64,000 bases of DNA from Micropterix aruncella (GCA_944548615.1 OX155957.1:4084795-4148794); one strand, 5' to 3'; positions 23,701 to 39,075 are shown, numbered from the stretch's first letter. Numbers and translations: made by a program. The notes: generated by a model from the letters alone, not told the origin.

Positions 23701-24790
23701 AACATGTATATCAAATGTATTGTAGCATGTATATCAAATGTGGATATATTTATTTAAAATTAAAAAACAGCGTATTATGTTACTCTTTTTCACATCTTCA
23801 TAATAAGAATTAATATGACCTTTAGATGCGAACTTACGTCAGTTCAACAAACAAAGAAAAGAATAAGCATGCATCTACTTATGTATATAGGATACTAAGA
23901 CCAGATACATATAGGGTTCAGTTCAGGAGAGATAAACAACTTTTTTTGGCAGCCTCGTTTTATTTCCCTGGATAATTAAAACGCACGCTTAGGGTGTTAC
24001 ATCAATATACATTTTTATTGAACCATTTATAACAATATACAAATATGTGGCAAAGCGACAGTTTCTTAAAGGTAAAATTTGTGATTAAACAAAAGATAGC
24101 AATTGTGGTTATATTGTCGCTTTGAGAACAGGCAAGTACATTAGAGCCAATTTTTATCATACAAATTCAATATTCGCTACGTGCCTTCGCTATGACTACA
24201 AGCATAAAAAAAACTGACGCACCGTAAACCTTTTTCATAGTTTTTCTTAAAAACCAAAAGAAAGTTTTGCCGCCTTGTCGCATGCACTTTGCAAATGGTT
24301 TGACAGGAACACTTCAGTGTTGCCAGAATAAAAAAAATATTTGTAGTTTAGGAGATATTGCGATGGTCCGTCTCACCCGCTGGTCTATCTCTCCTGAAAT
24401 TACCCTACAAGTTACTTAGTTTCAGTTGGTGGCCTGTATTTTTTAAAATGATAAAGGAAGTAAAAGTCTTCTCTTCTTTATTTATATTGTTTACTTGTGT
24501 AATTACCCACTTGAACCATTATAAGGCACAACATAAAATAAATGTTTAATTAAAATTAAAGAATTAAATATAAATAAATAAATATTCAGCAAAGGATAAA
24601 TTAAGGAGAGATAGTAAACGATTACATTTTGATGGATATGCACCTATGTATAATGGTTCTTGTATCTTACCAAATATACGGGAAAAAAATTCTCTGGGTC
24701 ATTAACGTTTCTGCCTTTTTTGTTAAGAACATACATGATATAGAAAAAACATAATTCTAAAATCTGAAAAATAAACTCCAAACAAGAAAA
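23701..24790. other. No gene recognised
   Basis: AT-rich DNA. A frame at 24358-24549 has no domain. No shared repeat was identified by eye. Confidence 0.4.
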
Positions 24791-24799
24791 TTTCACTCA

Positions 24800-25082
24800 C
24801 ACGGGCCCGGTGGCATAGTGGTTGGTTAGGTTGCCTGATATTTCATTGTAGGGTTCCTGGTTTGATTCCGGGCTGAGTAACCATTTTCCGTTTGTATAAA
24901 ATTAACAGAATTGCACTTCAGTTCTGTCGATCAAATGCAACAAGACCCACACTTACACATATGTTACACGCACAGATACAAAAGACACATAATACTGGTT
25001 GGTTTTAAGAAATTGTCGTATGGTAATAAACCCACCCATTGTGTCATTTCCAATAGATAGTAGAAACAAACAAACAAACAAT
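24800..25082 (+). mobile_element. tRNA-derived SINE, copy 1
   Basis: A tRNA-like head has an A-box (TGGCATAGTGG, about 24811) and a B-box (GGTTTGATTCC, about 24860; consensus GGTTCGATTCC). It is followed by a body shared with 43758-44048 and a (CAAA)n-type tail at 25064-25082. RNA polymerase III transcription is the known basis of such elements. The tail ends 114 bp before the SDR2 start codon. Confidence 0.85.
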
Positions 25083-25196
25083 ACACTAATTAAGGGTGAC
25101 TTTGTGATCATTAAAGAAGTTATTTGAAAAATGCCCACTTTGTTAAATTCACTGGTAATTCAAAATTATGGAATAAAAAAATTAATTTGTCCACAG

Positions 25197-25961
25197 ATGG
25201 ATTTCAAAGGCAAAGTAGTACTGATCACTGGAGCCAGTACTGGCATTGGAGCAGCTACTGGCGTATACCTAGCTAGTCTCGGCGCCAAGGTAGTGTTGAC
25301 TGCAAGAAACGTCGACAAGCTAAAACAGGTAGCAGACGAATGCAAGAGGCAGAAAGGAGCCGAACAACCCCTCCTCGTTGCAGCGGATTTAGATAACGAA
25401 AAAGACGTAGAGAAGATCATCAAAGAAACAATTAATAAATACAATCGCCTCGATGTTTTAGTCAACAATGCAGGATTTGCGATAGAGGGAAATTTAGAAG
25501 AGTGCAAAATGGAAGATTATGACGCAGTGTTCAGGACGAACGTGCGAGCAGTTTTGCAGCTGACCAAATTGGCAATGCCTCACCTTATCGAGGCTAAAGG
25601 GAATGTTGTCAATATATCCAGCGGTGGATCTTTAAGGGCTTGTGTCTCTTCGCTGCCGTACGTGATGGCCAAGGCGGCTCTGGATCATTTCACGAAGTGC
25701 GTCGCTCTAGAAGTTGCGCCCAAGCAGGTCAGGGTAAATTCTGTGAATCCTGGTGTCATCCAAACAGAATTTTTCAAAAGAGCCCATGGTGTTGTTGACG
25801 ATAGTGAAATATTCAAAAATACGGCAGCTTTCCATCCTATAGGGCGCATTGGCCAACCGAAGGAGGTAGCAAATGCTATCGCTTTTCTAGCCAGCGACTT
25901 AGCTTCGAATATCACTGGTTCTATTTTAAGCTGCGACGGAGGGTTTGTTATTCGTTTTTAA
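25197..25961 (+). CDS. Short-chain dehydrogenase/reductase, FabG-like (SDR2)
   Basis: A 254-residue classical SDR, intact. Motifs are TGASTGIG (11-18), NNAG (90-93), TNVR (Asn115), SSGGS (141-145) and catalytic YVMAK (Tyr155, Lys159), then NPGVI and a C-terminal CDGGF. The start chosen is the MDFKGK ATG at 25197, directly after TTTGTCCACAG, a good splice acceptor; an in-frame ATG at 25131 adds 22 residues not present in the paralogs. A polyadenylation signal AATAAA lies at 26024-26029, 63 bp after the stop. The 3'UTR is homologous to that of SDR3, while part of the coding region is nearly identical to SDR1. Substrate unknown; an NAD(P)H-dependent ketone/alcohol oxidoreductase role follows from the family. 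Confidence 0.93.
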   Translation: MDFKGKVVLITGASTGIGAATGVYLASLGAKVVLTARNVDKLKQVADECKRQKGAEQPLLVAADLDNEKDVEKIIKETINKYNRLDVLVNNAGFAIEGNLEECKMEDYDAVFRTNVRAVLQLTKLAMPHLIEAKGNVVNISSGGSLRACVSSLPYVMAKAALDHFTKCVALEVAPKQVRVNSVNPGVIQTEFFKRAHGVVDDSEIFKNTAAFHPIGRIGQPKEVANAIAFLASDLASNITGSILSCDGGFVIRF

Positions 25962-26257
25962 GCAGCATCTAGTCACTAGTTGTATTTTAATACATAATAT
26001 AGCAATTAAGCACTTATTTTGAAAATAAAATATAAACCTACATTTGAAAACGTTTGTAATATTTTTTTAGGTAATTAGTAGGTAACTGTCCATTAAATTT
26101 TCATTCATCGCTTCCAGGATTTATAATCACCTTATTAAATCAAGCAAGGCTGCGAGCACACTTACCACTTTTTAAAATCTGTTACGCCTTAGTTAACGAA
26201 GAAAGGGAGGATTAATAAATATAGGGCACTAAGTATAAATATCTGAATATGTATTTA

Positions 26258-28999
<2,742 letters not shown>

Positions 29000-29000
29000 T

Positions 29001-32000
29001 CTTTTTAGAATTGATCAATAAGATGATTATAAAGTAAATAATTATAAAAGCCACTTACATCGTGACGAAGGATTCCCTTGATCGGATTCGGGAATGCTTT
29101 AGGTGTTAACGAGAATGATGAATGCCTCTCACTTGCGGAAAGAGGAGTAGGTTTAAGTTGGGCCCATTTTTCAACTAGTAAACGCTCACCCTTCATCCAA
29201 TTATCTCAAAAATTAAGCTACAATCCTTCTTTATACGTAAACTCACTCAATTTCCTATTATTTCAGGGGAAATAACAAGACAAGACGAGCTACTTGACAG
29301 ATGGAAGAATTTAAAATTTCGAATTTCGTTTTTTTATTTTCTAAAGGTGCGATATAAAGAAGCTGCGATCAATATTCAGCTGAAAACTTAAAACTAAAAG
29401 CGTGACATGCCCTCATATCAATGAAAGGAAGCAGTCAGCTCTTTCCTATTAGTTGGAAAGATTACCTTTAACCTAAATGGATTATTTACAATGAACGAAA
29501 CATAAAATATGTAAAAATTCAATATTTTGAAATATATGATAGTTTTGTGTATATATTCTTTTTAGAATTGATCAATAAGATGATTATAAAGTAAATAATT
29601 ATAAAAGCCACTTACATCGTGACGAAGGATTCCCTTGATCGGATTCGGGAATGCTTTAGGTGTTAACGAGAATGATGAATGCCTCTCACTTGCGGAAAGA
29701 GGAGTAGGTTTAAGTTGGGCCCATTTTTCAACTAGTAAACGCTCACCCTTCATCCAATTATCTCAAAAATTAAGCTACAATCCTTCTTTATACGTAAACT
29801 CACTCAATTTCCTATTATTTCAGGGGAAATAACAAGACAAGACGAGCTACTTGACAGATGGAAGAATTTAAAATTTCGAATTTCGTTTTTTTACTTTCTA
29901 AAGGTGCGATATAAAGAAGCTGCGATCAATATTCAGCTGAAAACTTAAAACTAAAAGCGTGACATGCCCTCATATCAATGAAAGGAAGCAGTCAGCTCTT
30001 TCCTATTAGTTGGAAAGATTACCTTTAACCTAAATGGATTATTTACAATGAACGAAACATAAAATATGTAAAAATTCAATATTTTGAAATATTTGATAGT
30101 TTTGTGTATATATTCTTTTTAGAATTGATCAATAAGATGATTATAAAGTAAATAATTATAAAAGCCACTTACATCGTGACGAAGGATTCCCTTGATCGGA
30201 TTCGGGAATGCTTTAGGTGTTAACGAGAATGATGAATGCCTCTCACTTGCGGAAAGAGGAGTAGGTTTAAGTTGGGCCCATTTTTCAACTAGTAAACGCT
30301 CACCCTTCATCCAATTATCTCAAAAATTAAGCTACAATCCTTCTTTATACGTAAACTCACTCAATTTCCTATTATTTCAGGGGAAATAACAAGACAAGAC
30401 GAGCTACTTGACAGATGGAAGAATTTAAAATTTCGAATTTCGTTTTTTTATTTTCTAAAGGTGCGATATAAAGAAGCTGCGATCAATATTCAGCTGAAAA
30501 CTTAAAACTAAAAGCGTGACATGCCCTCATATCAATGAAAGGAAGCAGTCAGCTCTTTCCTATTAGTTGGAAAGATTACCTTTAACCTAAATGGATTATT
30601 TACAATGAACGAAACATAAAATATGTAAAAATTCAATATTTTGAAATATTTGATAGTTTTGTGTATATATTCTTTTTAGAATTGATCAATAAGATGATTA
30701 TAAAGTAAATAATTATAAAAGCCACTTACATCGTGACGAAGGATTCCCTTGATCGGATTCGGGAATGCTTTAGGTGTTAACGAGAATGATGAATGCCTCT
30801 CACTTGCGGAAAGAGGAGTAGGTTTAAGTTGGGCCCACTTTTCAACTAGTAAACGCTCACCCTTCATCCAATTATCTCAAAAATTAAGCTACAATCCTTC
30901 TTTATACGTAAACTCACTCAATTTCCTATTATTTCAGGGGAAATAACAAGACAAGACGAGCTACTTGACAGATGGAAGAATTTAAAATTTCGAATTTCGT
31001 TTTTTTATTTTCTAAAGGTGCGATATAAAGAAGCTGCGATCAATATTCAGCTGAAAACTTAAAACTAAAAGCGTGACATGCCCTCATATCAATGAAAGGA
31101 AGCAGTCAGCTCTTTCCTATTAGTTGGAAAGATTACCTTTAACCTAAATGGATTATTTACAATGAACGAAACATAAAATATGTAAAAATTCAATATTTTG
31201 AAATATTTGATAGTTTTGTGTATATATTCTTTTTAGAATTGATCAATAAGATGATTATAAAGTAAATAATTATAAAAGCCACTTACATCGTGACGAAGGA
31301 TTCCCTTGATCGGATTCGGGAATGCTTTAGGTGTTAACGAGAATGATGAATGCCTCTCACTTGCGGAAAGAGGAGTAGGTTTAAGTTGGGCCCACTTTTC
31401 AACTAGTAAACGCTCACCCTTCATCCAATTATCTCAAAAATTAAGCTACAATCCTTCTTTATACGTAAACTCACTCAATTTCCTATTATTTCAGGGGAAA
31501 TAACAAGACAAGACGAGCTACTTGACAGATGGAAGAATTTAAAATTTCGAATTTCGTTTTTTTATTTTCTAAAGGTGCGATATAAAGAAGCTGCGATCAA
31601 TATTCAGCTGAAAACTTAAAACTAAAAGCGTGACATGCCCTCATATCAATGAAAGGAAGCAGTCAGCTCTTTCCTATTAGTTGGAAAGATTACCTTTAAC
31701 CTAAATGGATTATTTACAATGAACGAAACATAAAATATGTAAAAATTCAATATTTTGAAATATTTGATAGTTTTGTGTATATATTCTTTTTAGAATTGAT
31801 CAATAAGATGATTATAAAGTAAATAATTATAAAAGCCACTTACATCGTGACGAAGGATTCCCTTGATCGGATTCGGGAATGCTTTAGGTGTTAACGAGAA
31901 TGATGAATGCCTCTCACTTGCGGAAAGAGGAGTAGGTTTAAGTTGGGCCCATTTTTCAACTAGTAAACGCTCACCCTTCATCCAATTATCTCAAAAATTA

Positions 32001-32180
32001 AGCTACAATCCTTCTTTATACGTAAACTCACTCAATTTCCTATTATTTCAGGGGAAATAACAAGACAAGACGAGCTACTTGACAGATGGAAGAATTTAAA
32101 ATTTCGAATTTCGTTTTTTTATTTTCTAAAGGTGCGATATAAAGAAGCTGCGATCAATATTCAGCTGAAAACTTAAAACT
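29001..32180. repeat. Tandem array of 557-bp units (5.7 copies)
   Basis: Units start at 29001, 29558, 30115, 30672, 31229 and 31786 (last one partial, about 395 bp). They differ at only a few positions, for example CCCATTTTT versus CCCACTTTT. Each unit has short open frames on both strands (63 and 65 codons) and, on the minus strand, an exon-like segment ending in GTCACGAT then GTAAGTGGC. No known satellite or gene family is recognised. A diverged single copy occurs at about 53640-55770. Confidence 0.97.
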
Positions 32181-32905
<725 letters not shown>

Positions 32906-32929
32906 TGCAAATATTAAAAATAACAGTAA

Positions 32930-33650
32930 ACAATTTCAGCATAGGAATTATGCATAAAAATACTTATAAAATTGAATCAAAAGCAGAAAAAAGAATACAA
33001 CGCCTAGCCTAGTGGCAACTTCACCTAACTAAGTCGGGACCTGTTCTAAGGTAAACATTTATTTTTGAATGTGCTTGCAACAATACCGTGTTTATAAAAA
33101 TGGCATATATTCCATGTATGCACAAAATAAGAGAATTGCAAAACCATATTAAAAATGACTAAATACTTAAACTAAATAATTAAATTAAAGTGAGGAGTGG
33201 AAAATTAAAATGTCAGCAAATAAATTTAAATCGGAAAAAAACAAGACAATTTAAAATAGTAAAAATTAGAATAAGAGTTTAAACAAAATAGTCCTGCATT
33301 TTACTTATAACTAAGATAAGATAGTTTTAAAACTAAAACAAATTATCTCTTTATTTACGTTAAGAAAAAATATAAATAATAATAATAATAATAAATAAAA
33401 TAATAATAATATAACATAATATAATATAAGATTCAAAATACTCAAATGTCCGGGTTATATTATAATGTCCAATATTTTTTTAATTCCTTGTCTACCCTCT
33501 TTTACAAGCCAGTTTCTAAGTAGCCTTTTAAAGTAGGTCTTATTTTGTGCTGATTTTATGTAGCCTGGAAGAGCATTGAAAAACCTCGGGGCAACCTCGG
33601 TATGTATGTATAACAAAACCAAACCACCCTCGGTATGTATGTAGAACAAA
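32930..33650 (-). mobile_element. 5'-truncated LINE
   Basis: The minus frame within 33455-33649 encodes RFFNALPGYIKSAQ and FKRLLRNWLVKEG, a LINE ORF2 C-terminus. It is followed, toward lower coordinates, by a 3'UTR with ACCTAACTAAGTCGGGA then CCTGTTCTAAGG, shared with 23398-23431. A GGTATGTATGTA duplication is present at 33599-33648. Confidence 0.6.
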
Positions 33651-34142
33651 AAATAAACAAAAGTTTATAATTTCAATAATTATTTTTGATGAGTACCTAA
33701 TGATGACTGAGAAAGCTAAATGTACCTAAATACATCCTAATTTCCAGATCTCTTTTACTTAGCCTCTGTCCCTGGGCAAGAGTAAACGGTGCTGATGTAA
33801 TCATCAGTCACGGTAAGCTCCCAAACCAAACAATAGCAATTGTATACATTGTCAATGCTCTGTGAATTCTCCTGTTTCTATTGAAACCTCCAGAAATACT
33901 CTTCGTCGAATAATGGCTAAAGCTGTGGCAAGTGATAGACTCTGTATGTGAGTAGATATATTTATATAAATATTCCCGTCATTAGCCACAATTTAAATTG
34001 TCCTCTCTATACGTCTTGTTACCCGTCTGCTTGGAAAAGAGCTTTGTTATTTCTCTCCCTAAATCCCCTGATCCAGTGCTACGAAGTGATTAGGGAAAAT
34101 CCTATAACATATAATTTATCTTAAATGTTATAGTAAGTCAAA
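33651..34142. other. No gene recognised
   Basis: AT-rich sequence without an identifiable domain or shared repeat. Confidence 0.4.
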
Positions 34143-34367
34143 TCCTACTACTATTACAAACGCGAAAGTTTGTAAGAATGTATGTATGGATGTTTGTTAC
34201 CCTTTCACGCAAAAACTGCTGAATGGATTTTGATGAAACTTTACAATAATATAGCTTACACATCAGAATAACACATAGGCTATAATTTATAAAGATATAT
34301 ATAGTTTTCTATCATCATTACCACAATTTTCCATCACCACGTGGGTGAAACCGCGGGGCGCAGCTAG
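34143..34367 (+). mobile_element. Non-autonomous Helitron, complete (225 bp)
   Basis: Starts TCCTACTACTATTACAAACG (5' TC, preceded by A) and ends with a GC-rich tract (GTGGGTGAAACCGCGGGGCG) followed by CAGCTAG and a flanking T. These are the Helitron 5'-TC, 3'-CTAG and A/T target hallmarks. There is no coding capacity. Its 5' half matches 16839-17107 and its 3' module matches 12738-12762. Confidence 0.85.
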
Positions 34368-34384
34368 TATCACATATTTTCTAA

Positions 34385-34510
34385 AACCATTTCAATCGGG
34401 TTTCGCAAGCTGGATAAATAGCACTACTACTGCACTGGTAAACGCTACCGATGGTGAACCTAGAGCTATGGATTAGAGGCAGCTCACTCTTATTGTTCCC
34501 CTAAACCGCC
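34385..34510 (-). repeat. Dispersed repeat X, reverse copy
   Basis: Reverse complement of a segment shared with 51400-51560 and 62175-62350: GAGCTGCCTCT, ATCCATAGCTCTA, CACCATCGG, GCAGTAGT and AAACCCGATTGAAATGG. Unknown class. Confidence 0.6.
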
Positions 34511-34930
34511 CCCGCGGGCGCGTCCCCTGCCTGAGGACCTTGGTTAGGCCGTCCCCGACGAGACCGCCCCATGACCCATACGTCTACATACCCCCTCACT
34601 AACCACTTAGTCCACCCGACATTCTGTCTGTGTTTGGTAGCCTGTCTTCGTTAAACTTCAATTCTGTTTTGTGTTTATTTTATTATTATTTTTACGACTA
34701 TTTGTTATCTTCTTTTGTTGTTATCTTCTTTTGTTTTTTTATACTGAATAAATGTGTTCTCGGGGTGGTACAGGGGGGGGCTACCTTTCTTTACCCCCCG
34801 CGCGTATACCCTTCTGGTACGCGCGGGGTGTCGTTGCATGATATCCCGGGCAGATAAGACGACCACTGTCGTTATAACTGCCCGGGCGGTGGGTGGGTTC
34901 TCCACCCTCACCTGCCGCCTTGAAATCACT
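34511..34930. other. GC-rich block with palindrome, possible LINE/retroelement end
   Basis: Contains a strong palindrome CCCCGCGCGTATACC then CTTCTGGTACGCGCGGGG (34796-34828) and a second CCCGGGCAGAT ... CTGCCCGGGC (34844-34886). The overlapping frames are GC artefacts. Confidence 0.35.
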
Positions 34931-35079
34931 AAACTGTTTCACTAGAACTCAGCAGAGCTTTTAATTCTGTCGTTTTCGACATGCTTGTTGTTCGGCTATG
35001 TAATAGAATTTTTCAACTAGATCTAAATGGGCGGCTCTAATCTAAGGGATCGCACCTAGATCTAATGGAGCTAATATGC

Positions 35080-35760
35080 CCTGTTGCAGTTAGGTCACTA
35101 AGACCCATGCGTTTAGGGTCGGGCAAACTCGCGGGTCAACACATATCTGGCAGCCTCCACGTAGAAGTGTGAGCCCGGTTTGGACTCTGGCCTGCGGCCA
35201 GTTTCCCCTAGGAATCAACCTTCGGGAGCTGCTGGACGGTTTGTTCATTGCGCGGCGACAGCCAATCGATCGTGTATTCCGAATGATAGCCGGGGGCGTC
35301 TGGAAACAGTATTGTTTCCTATAGAGAGAGGGTGGTTGTTAAACTTAAGGCAACTGCTCTTGAAACGACCAATCGGCTACCCGATACCGGGTGAACAGCC
35401 AGGCAAAAGGTGGCGAAGTCCGCGACAGATTCGGTAGACACCATATCACCGCTATGTAAGGGAGAGGACCGCCTAAGCGACCACGAACCTGTAACCTTTC
35501 AGGAGACATGAGTAATCTGTTTGCAACTGGTAGGAAGGGCCCGAGCGTCGGCGTCGGCCCGCTGTGATTACCTAACCTGGTTATCCCGCGGTAAGACGTT
35601 GGTCTCCTACGGGCGTGTGGCGTAACTAGACAGTGGACTGTTTTCATCCTAAGTCTTTTACGCTCACCTCACGGGAGACTGAACGATCTAACTTCGTTGA
35701 AACATCCTGTGGTGACGAGTTCGCCTGATGTAGTAAACAGCTCCATTTGTTCACGTAGAT
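35080..35760 (+). repeat. GC-rich dispersed repeat family, copy
   Basis: Same orientation as 17341-18150, matching along its whole length with substitutions (AAGACCCAT, GTGAGCCCGG, CAGTTTCCCCT, CCAATCGATCGTG, GGAGAGGACCGCC). A minus-strand open frame of 100 codons (35345-35647) overlaps the equivalent frame in the 17-kb copy. Confidence 0.7.
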
Positions 35761-37009
35761 ATACATATTACCGACTTATTTTTAATGTTTTGATTTTTCT
35801 TACAGTCGAACTTAGTCCCAAGTCTGTTTCATATTGATATGACAACTAATACTACAGCCACTGTAAATTTAGAGGAAGGTGTCTTATTCTGTATTTTGGG
35901 TAGCGTTACCGTATATTGGTACGAACGGAAATGTTTCGTTACCAACTGAAATGTTCCCTGTGTCGCAGTTTTGCTAAAACAATGGGTGTCTCCTCCCCAT
36001 TCATTACGGCCATTATGTTGCACCATTTTTCATTTTTTAATGGCGATGCATGACTTTAACTACGAAATATGGCACATAATATAATATTACAATAAACGAA
36101 ACATAAGAGAATATAAGCTATTAACTAAGCGACATTGCTTTAGTACAGCAGCGGCCGTGACGGTCAATTTGACCTTTATAGGTATTTCAACCGACATCTT
36201 GACTGCATATTTGGTTTTGAAACCACATTTTCCTGAAAGTTATATTTTTTTAATTATATAGGTAACCATATAACTTATTTTAATACCTATAATACCACAA
36301 AATATGACCTCAATAATTTCACAGCATAATACGCTATCGGATTCGCCTCACATAAGCTTGTAATTGCATCGTTTTGGGTCTTGGCATTCATGCGTCCTAA
36401 AACATCCCTTCGGCTAAGTAGCGACCAAATTTGGTTGCACATCAGAACACTGTTGACTACGTAACGACCAATATTGGCGGCTTGCTCCCGGAGCGTACAG
36501 TAATATTATTTTCTAATTCGAACGCATCCTAAAATCCATACTAAATATCTTATTATTACCATAGATACATAGACGGCCGCTAGAATAATTTCGCACGTCA
36601 TTTCGCGGATATTTCCGGTATATTTCTGGCATTTCGCGGATATTTCCATTGTCAAACTTCAACATTTTTATCATCAACATTTTTATTGATTTTATGAGCT
36701 AATATCTAAATATTTTTATATTTTGTAAATAAGCAAACCTTTGATAGAGAATCTAATAAAGATAACGATAGTATTTACAATTTCTATATAGGGTTCCGTA
36801 TTTTTCCGTAAGACAAGTACAAGTTAGAAATGCCGAGTTTTTTTCACTTTTTCGATTTTCTCATATTTATTCATAATTATATAATTGCTTTTCAAACTGA
36901 GATTTCAATACTCTATATACAAAATTTCAATGCGATCATTGCACAGTTATTCTTTTAATAATTGCTTTAGTAGTTCCATAGTTATAGTACTTTTTGTCGA
37001 GCGCGGCGA
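35761..37009. other. No gene recognised
   Basis: AT-rich DNA. TATTTCCGGTATATTTCTGG and a repeated TTTCGCGGATATTTCC (36600-36645) form a small local duplication. No domain-bearing frame. Confidence 0.4.
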
Positions 37010-37530
37010 TATTGCGCAATAAATTCCAATAAATTGCCACGGTCTGCCATGAAATTATGCCGCTACTCATAGGCCAACAATAAAGCTTAAAGAGATAAAA
37101 TTATTTGAGTTATCAAGTGAATATAATAAAAAGAATAAAAAATACGACTACCGTCACAGAAAGTGAATTATTTATTGTATTTATACATATTTTTATTAAG
37201 GGTTTTTTATTAAATATGTGATATGTATGTTTTTATTTATATAGAAACCTGTATATTTCTATAATGTACTCAATCAGAACTTGACACTAAACACGATATT
37301 TTTATGTTAATTTATTGACTTTTGAACATTTTAACAACTACTTACTTGATATTTGAACAGTTAATGTACCATATAACACTCGGAATTCTAACAATACTAC
37401 ACACTTCTAAGTCGGTTTAGGCGTTTAGAAATTGTGGTGGAATAAATAAACAGAAAACAAACATAGATGTACCCTGAACACATTGCACTCCTTTTTTGTT
37501 GGGCAGTAGTTTAAAAAATAAAAAGAAACG
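37010..37530 (-). repeat. Dispersed repeat, inverted partner of 1590-2080
   Basis: Aligns in reverse complement with 1590-2080, including TTGTTGGGCAG, CACATTGCA and TGGTGGAATAAATAAA, and near its far end GATATTGCGCAATAAA. Confidence 0.6.
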
Positions 37531-37980
37531 TACGACAATCGTATACAAGTACAAATTATGAATAATTACGATTTTTAATCTGATTTCGACATAGATTTTT
37601 ATAGTATGGATTTTATGATATATTAATATAAATGTATTGTTATTTTCTGATAATCATATCATCATGATTATTAGCAATGTAACTGATGGGTTTTGGATTG
37701 GTCAACAATATTTCTTAATTCCTCCCTATTGTGGATTTAGATTTGACAGTTTCTCACTCCAAATCCATTTATTTAGCACTTTATTAGGCACAGAATCAAT
37801 CTATTGTACTTATAGTCGCCCGACTTCATTTTGCATCCTTCCACATGCTTTAACCACCTGAACCTTTCGTTTTCTGGAATCTCACAATGTTCACACTTTT
37901 ATACAGGTTTTGCAGTTCCTTCAAGTTATTTTTTTTATTCCCAAAAATATTTACCTCTTGTAGCCTCTTAAAATTTATTT
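37531..37980. other. No gene recognised
   Basis: AT-rich; a 74-codon frame at 37637-37861 shows no domain. It directly precedes a Tc1-type transposase remnant and may include its 3' flank. Confidence 0.35.
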
Positions 37981-37984
37981 GTAG

Positions 37985-38330
37985 TACATTAAAAAGTTTT
38001 TAGTACAACAGGGGGATAAGGATTTGGGGCGCTGAGGGGGTTGTCTGCTTGCCGGGAAAATCTGGGTGTGACGCAACCGGTTTTTTCATATAGATCCACT
38101 AATTTTCTATTGGGTTTAGGTCCAGGGCCCAGAATCCAATTACCTGGCCACTCAAATACATTTATATTATGGTCTTTGAGAAATGTTACCACCTTCTTGG
38201 CCTTGTGGGTAGGTGCGTCGTCGTGCATGAAGTGGCCGCACTGATGAATGTGCTTAAAAGTCATAAATTCTTGCTTCAAAATATTAATATAATTGCTCGC
38301 CCTCATGATTACATACCTTGGCAAGAAAAA
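37985..38330 (-). pseudogene. Tc1-like transposase C-terminal fragment
   Basis: The minus frame reads YINILKQEF, then HDDAPTHKAKKVVTFL and HNINVFEWPGN. These match the second catalytic Asp block (HDDAPTHKA) and the run-up to SPDLNPIENLW of Tc1-family DDE transposases. After WPGN the frame departs from the family; PGPKPNRKLVDLYEK looks like a frame-slipped remnant of NPIENLW. Only the C-terminal third of the gene remains, so it is inactive. Confidence 0.75.
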
Positions 38331-38865
38331 TAGACCTGGCCCTTGCCCTAGCTGCTCTTGTTTCTAATAAATGAACACCACACCGTTTCCCTTTTACAGC
38401 TAAAAAGGCATCTCCCTGCTATTTCATATTGATCATAATCTGTCTTTTACTTAGCTTTATATGTTTATGTATTTTTTCTTGTTCAATGTTAGCATTAATT
38501 TAGTTATGTAAGTCAGGTATTATGGACTTATACTCTAGATTTAATATTCAAGGGCGAATTGGATTCGTTTGTAATGCTCTTGAATAATATTTGAAACTAA
38601 TAAAGATATAAATATATCCCACATAGTTCATCGGCGATTACTAAATTACAACTACGTGTAAAATTCACGTCATTTTACCCAGATAGCAAATTTATATTCC
38701 ATCAATTGACATCGAATAGGTATCGTGATAATTCGAAATTAAAATTCTAAGGGTCAAGATATATTTTGAAATTTTCTCAACAATAAATAATAATTAAATA
38801 ATAAATTTAGTGAATATAGTGTAATTCGGCGGTTAAGTAACCCGACCAGGTTGCCACAAGCCTAG
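38331..38865. other. Mostly unassigned; contains a shared AT-rich repeat
   Basis: 38735-38830 (AAATTCTAAGGGTCAA then AATAATAATTAAATAATAAA then TTTAGTG) is repeated at 62640-62725, and in part inside 16839-16900. The rest is unrecognised. Confidence 0.45.
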
Positions 38866-38869
38866 GAAA

Positions 38870-39075
38870 TGGAAATATTTTCCTGAAAGTGTGGAGCTCG
38901 CCAAGACGTGTGGCCGACGTGGCGGGTATCGGGCTAAATACCTCCAATCATGACGACAGTACAACCTTATGACATCAAGGAGATAACTGGACCTGTCTGG
39001 AGAGTGATTGGAGAGGCGTATGCCCCACGGTGGGCATACGCCATTTTACAGTTCACAGGTTATAAGTCTGACATA
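38870..39075 (+). mobile_element. Probable RTE-type LINE 3' end with hairpin
   Basis: One frame reads WRVIGEAYAPRWA near the end, resembling the GEAYAQQWA tail often seen in insect RTE-like elements. The same DNA forms a perfect 11-bp hairpin GGCGTATGCCC/GGGCATACGCC with a 6-nt loop (39015-39042). The upstream frame is interrupted. Confidence 0.45.

Noticed and set aside
24808..24875. tRNA gene by A- and B-box at 24800 and 43766
   Set aside because: The head lacks a clean cloverleaf, is joined to a body and A-rich tail, and occurs twice with a target duplication: a SINE.
25166..25507. Antisense open frames over the SDR genes (3206-3409, 25166-25507, 25685-25915, 52041-52283)
   Set aside because: They mirror the real coding strand and have no independent domain.
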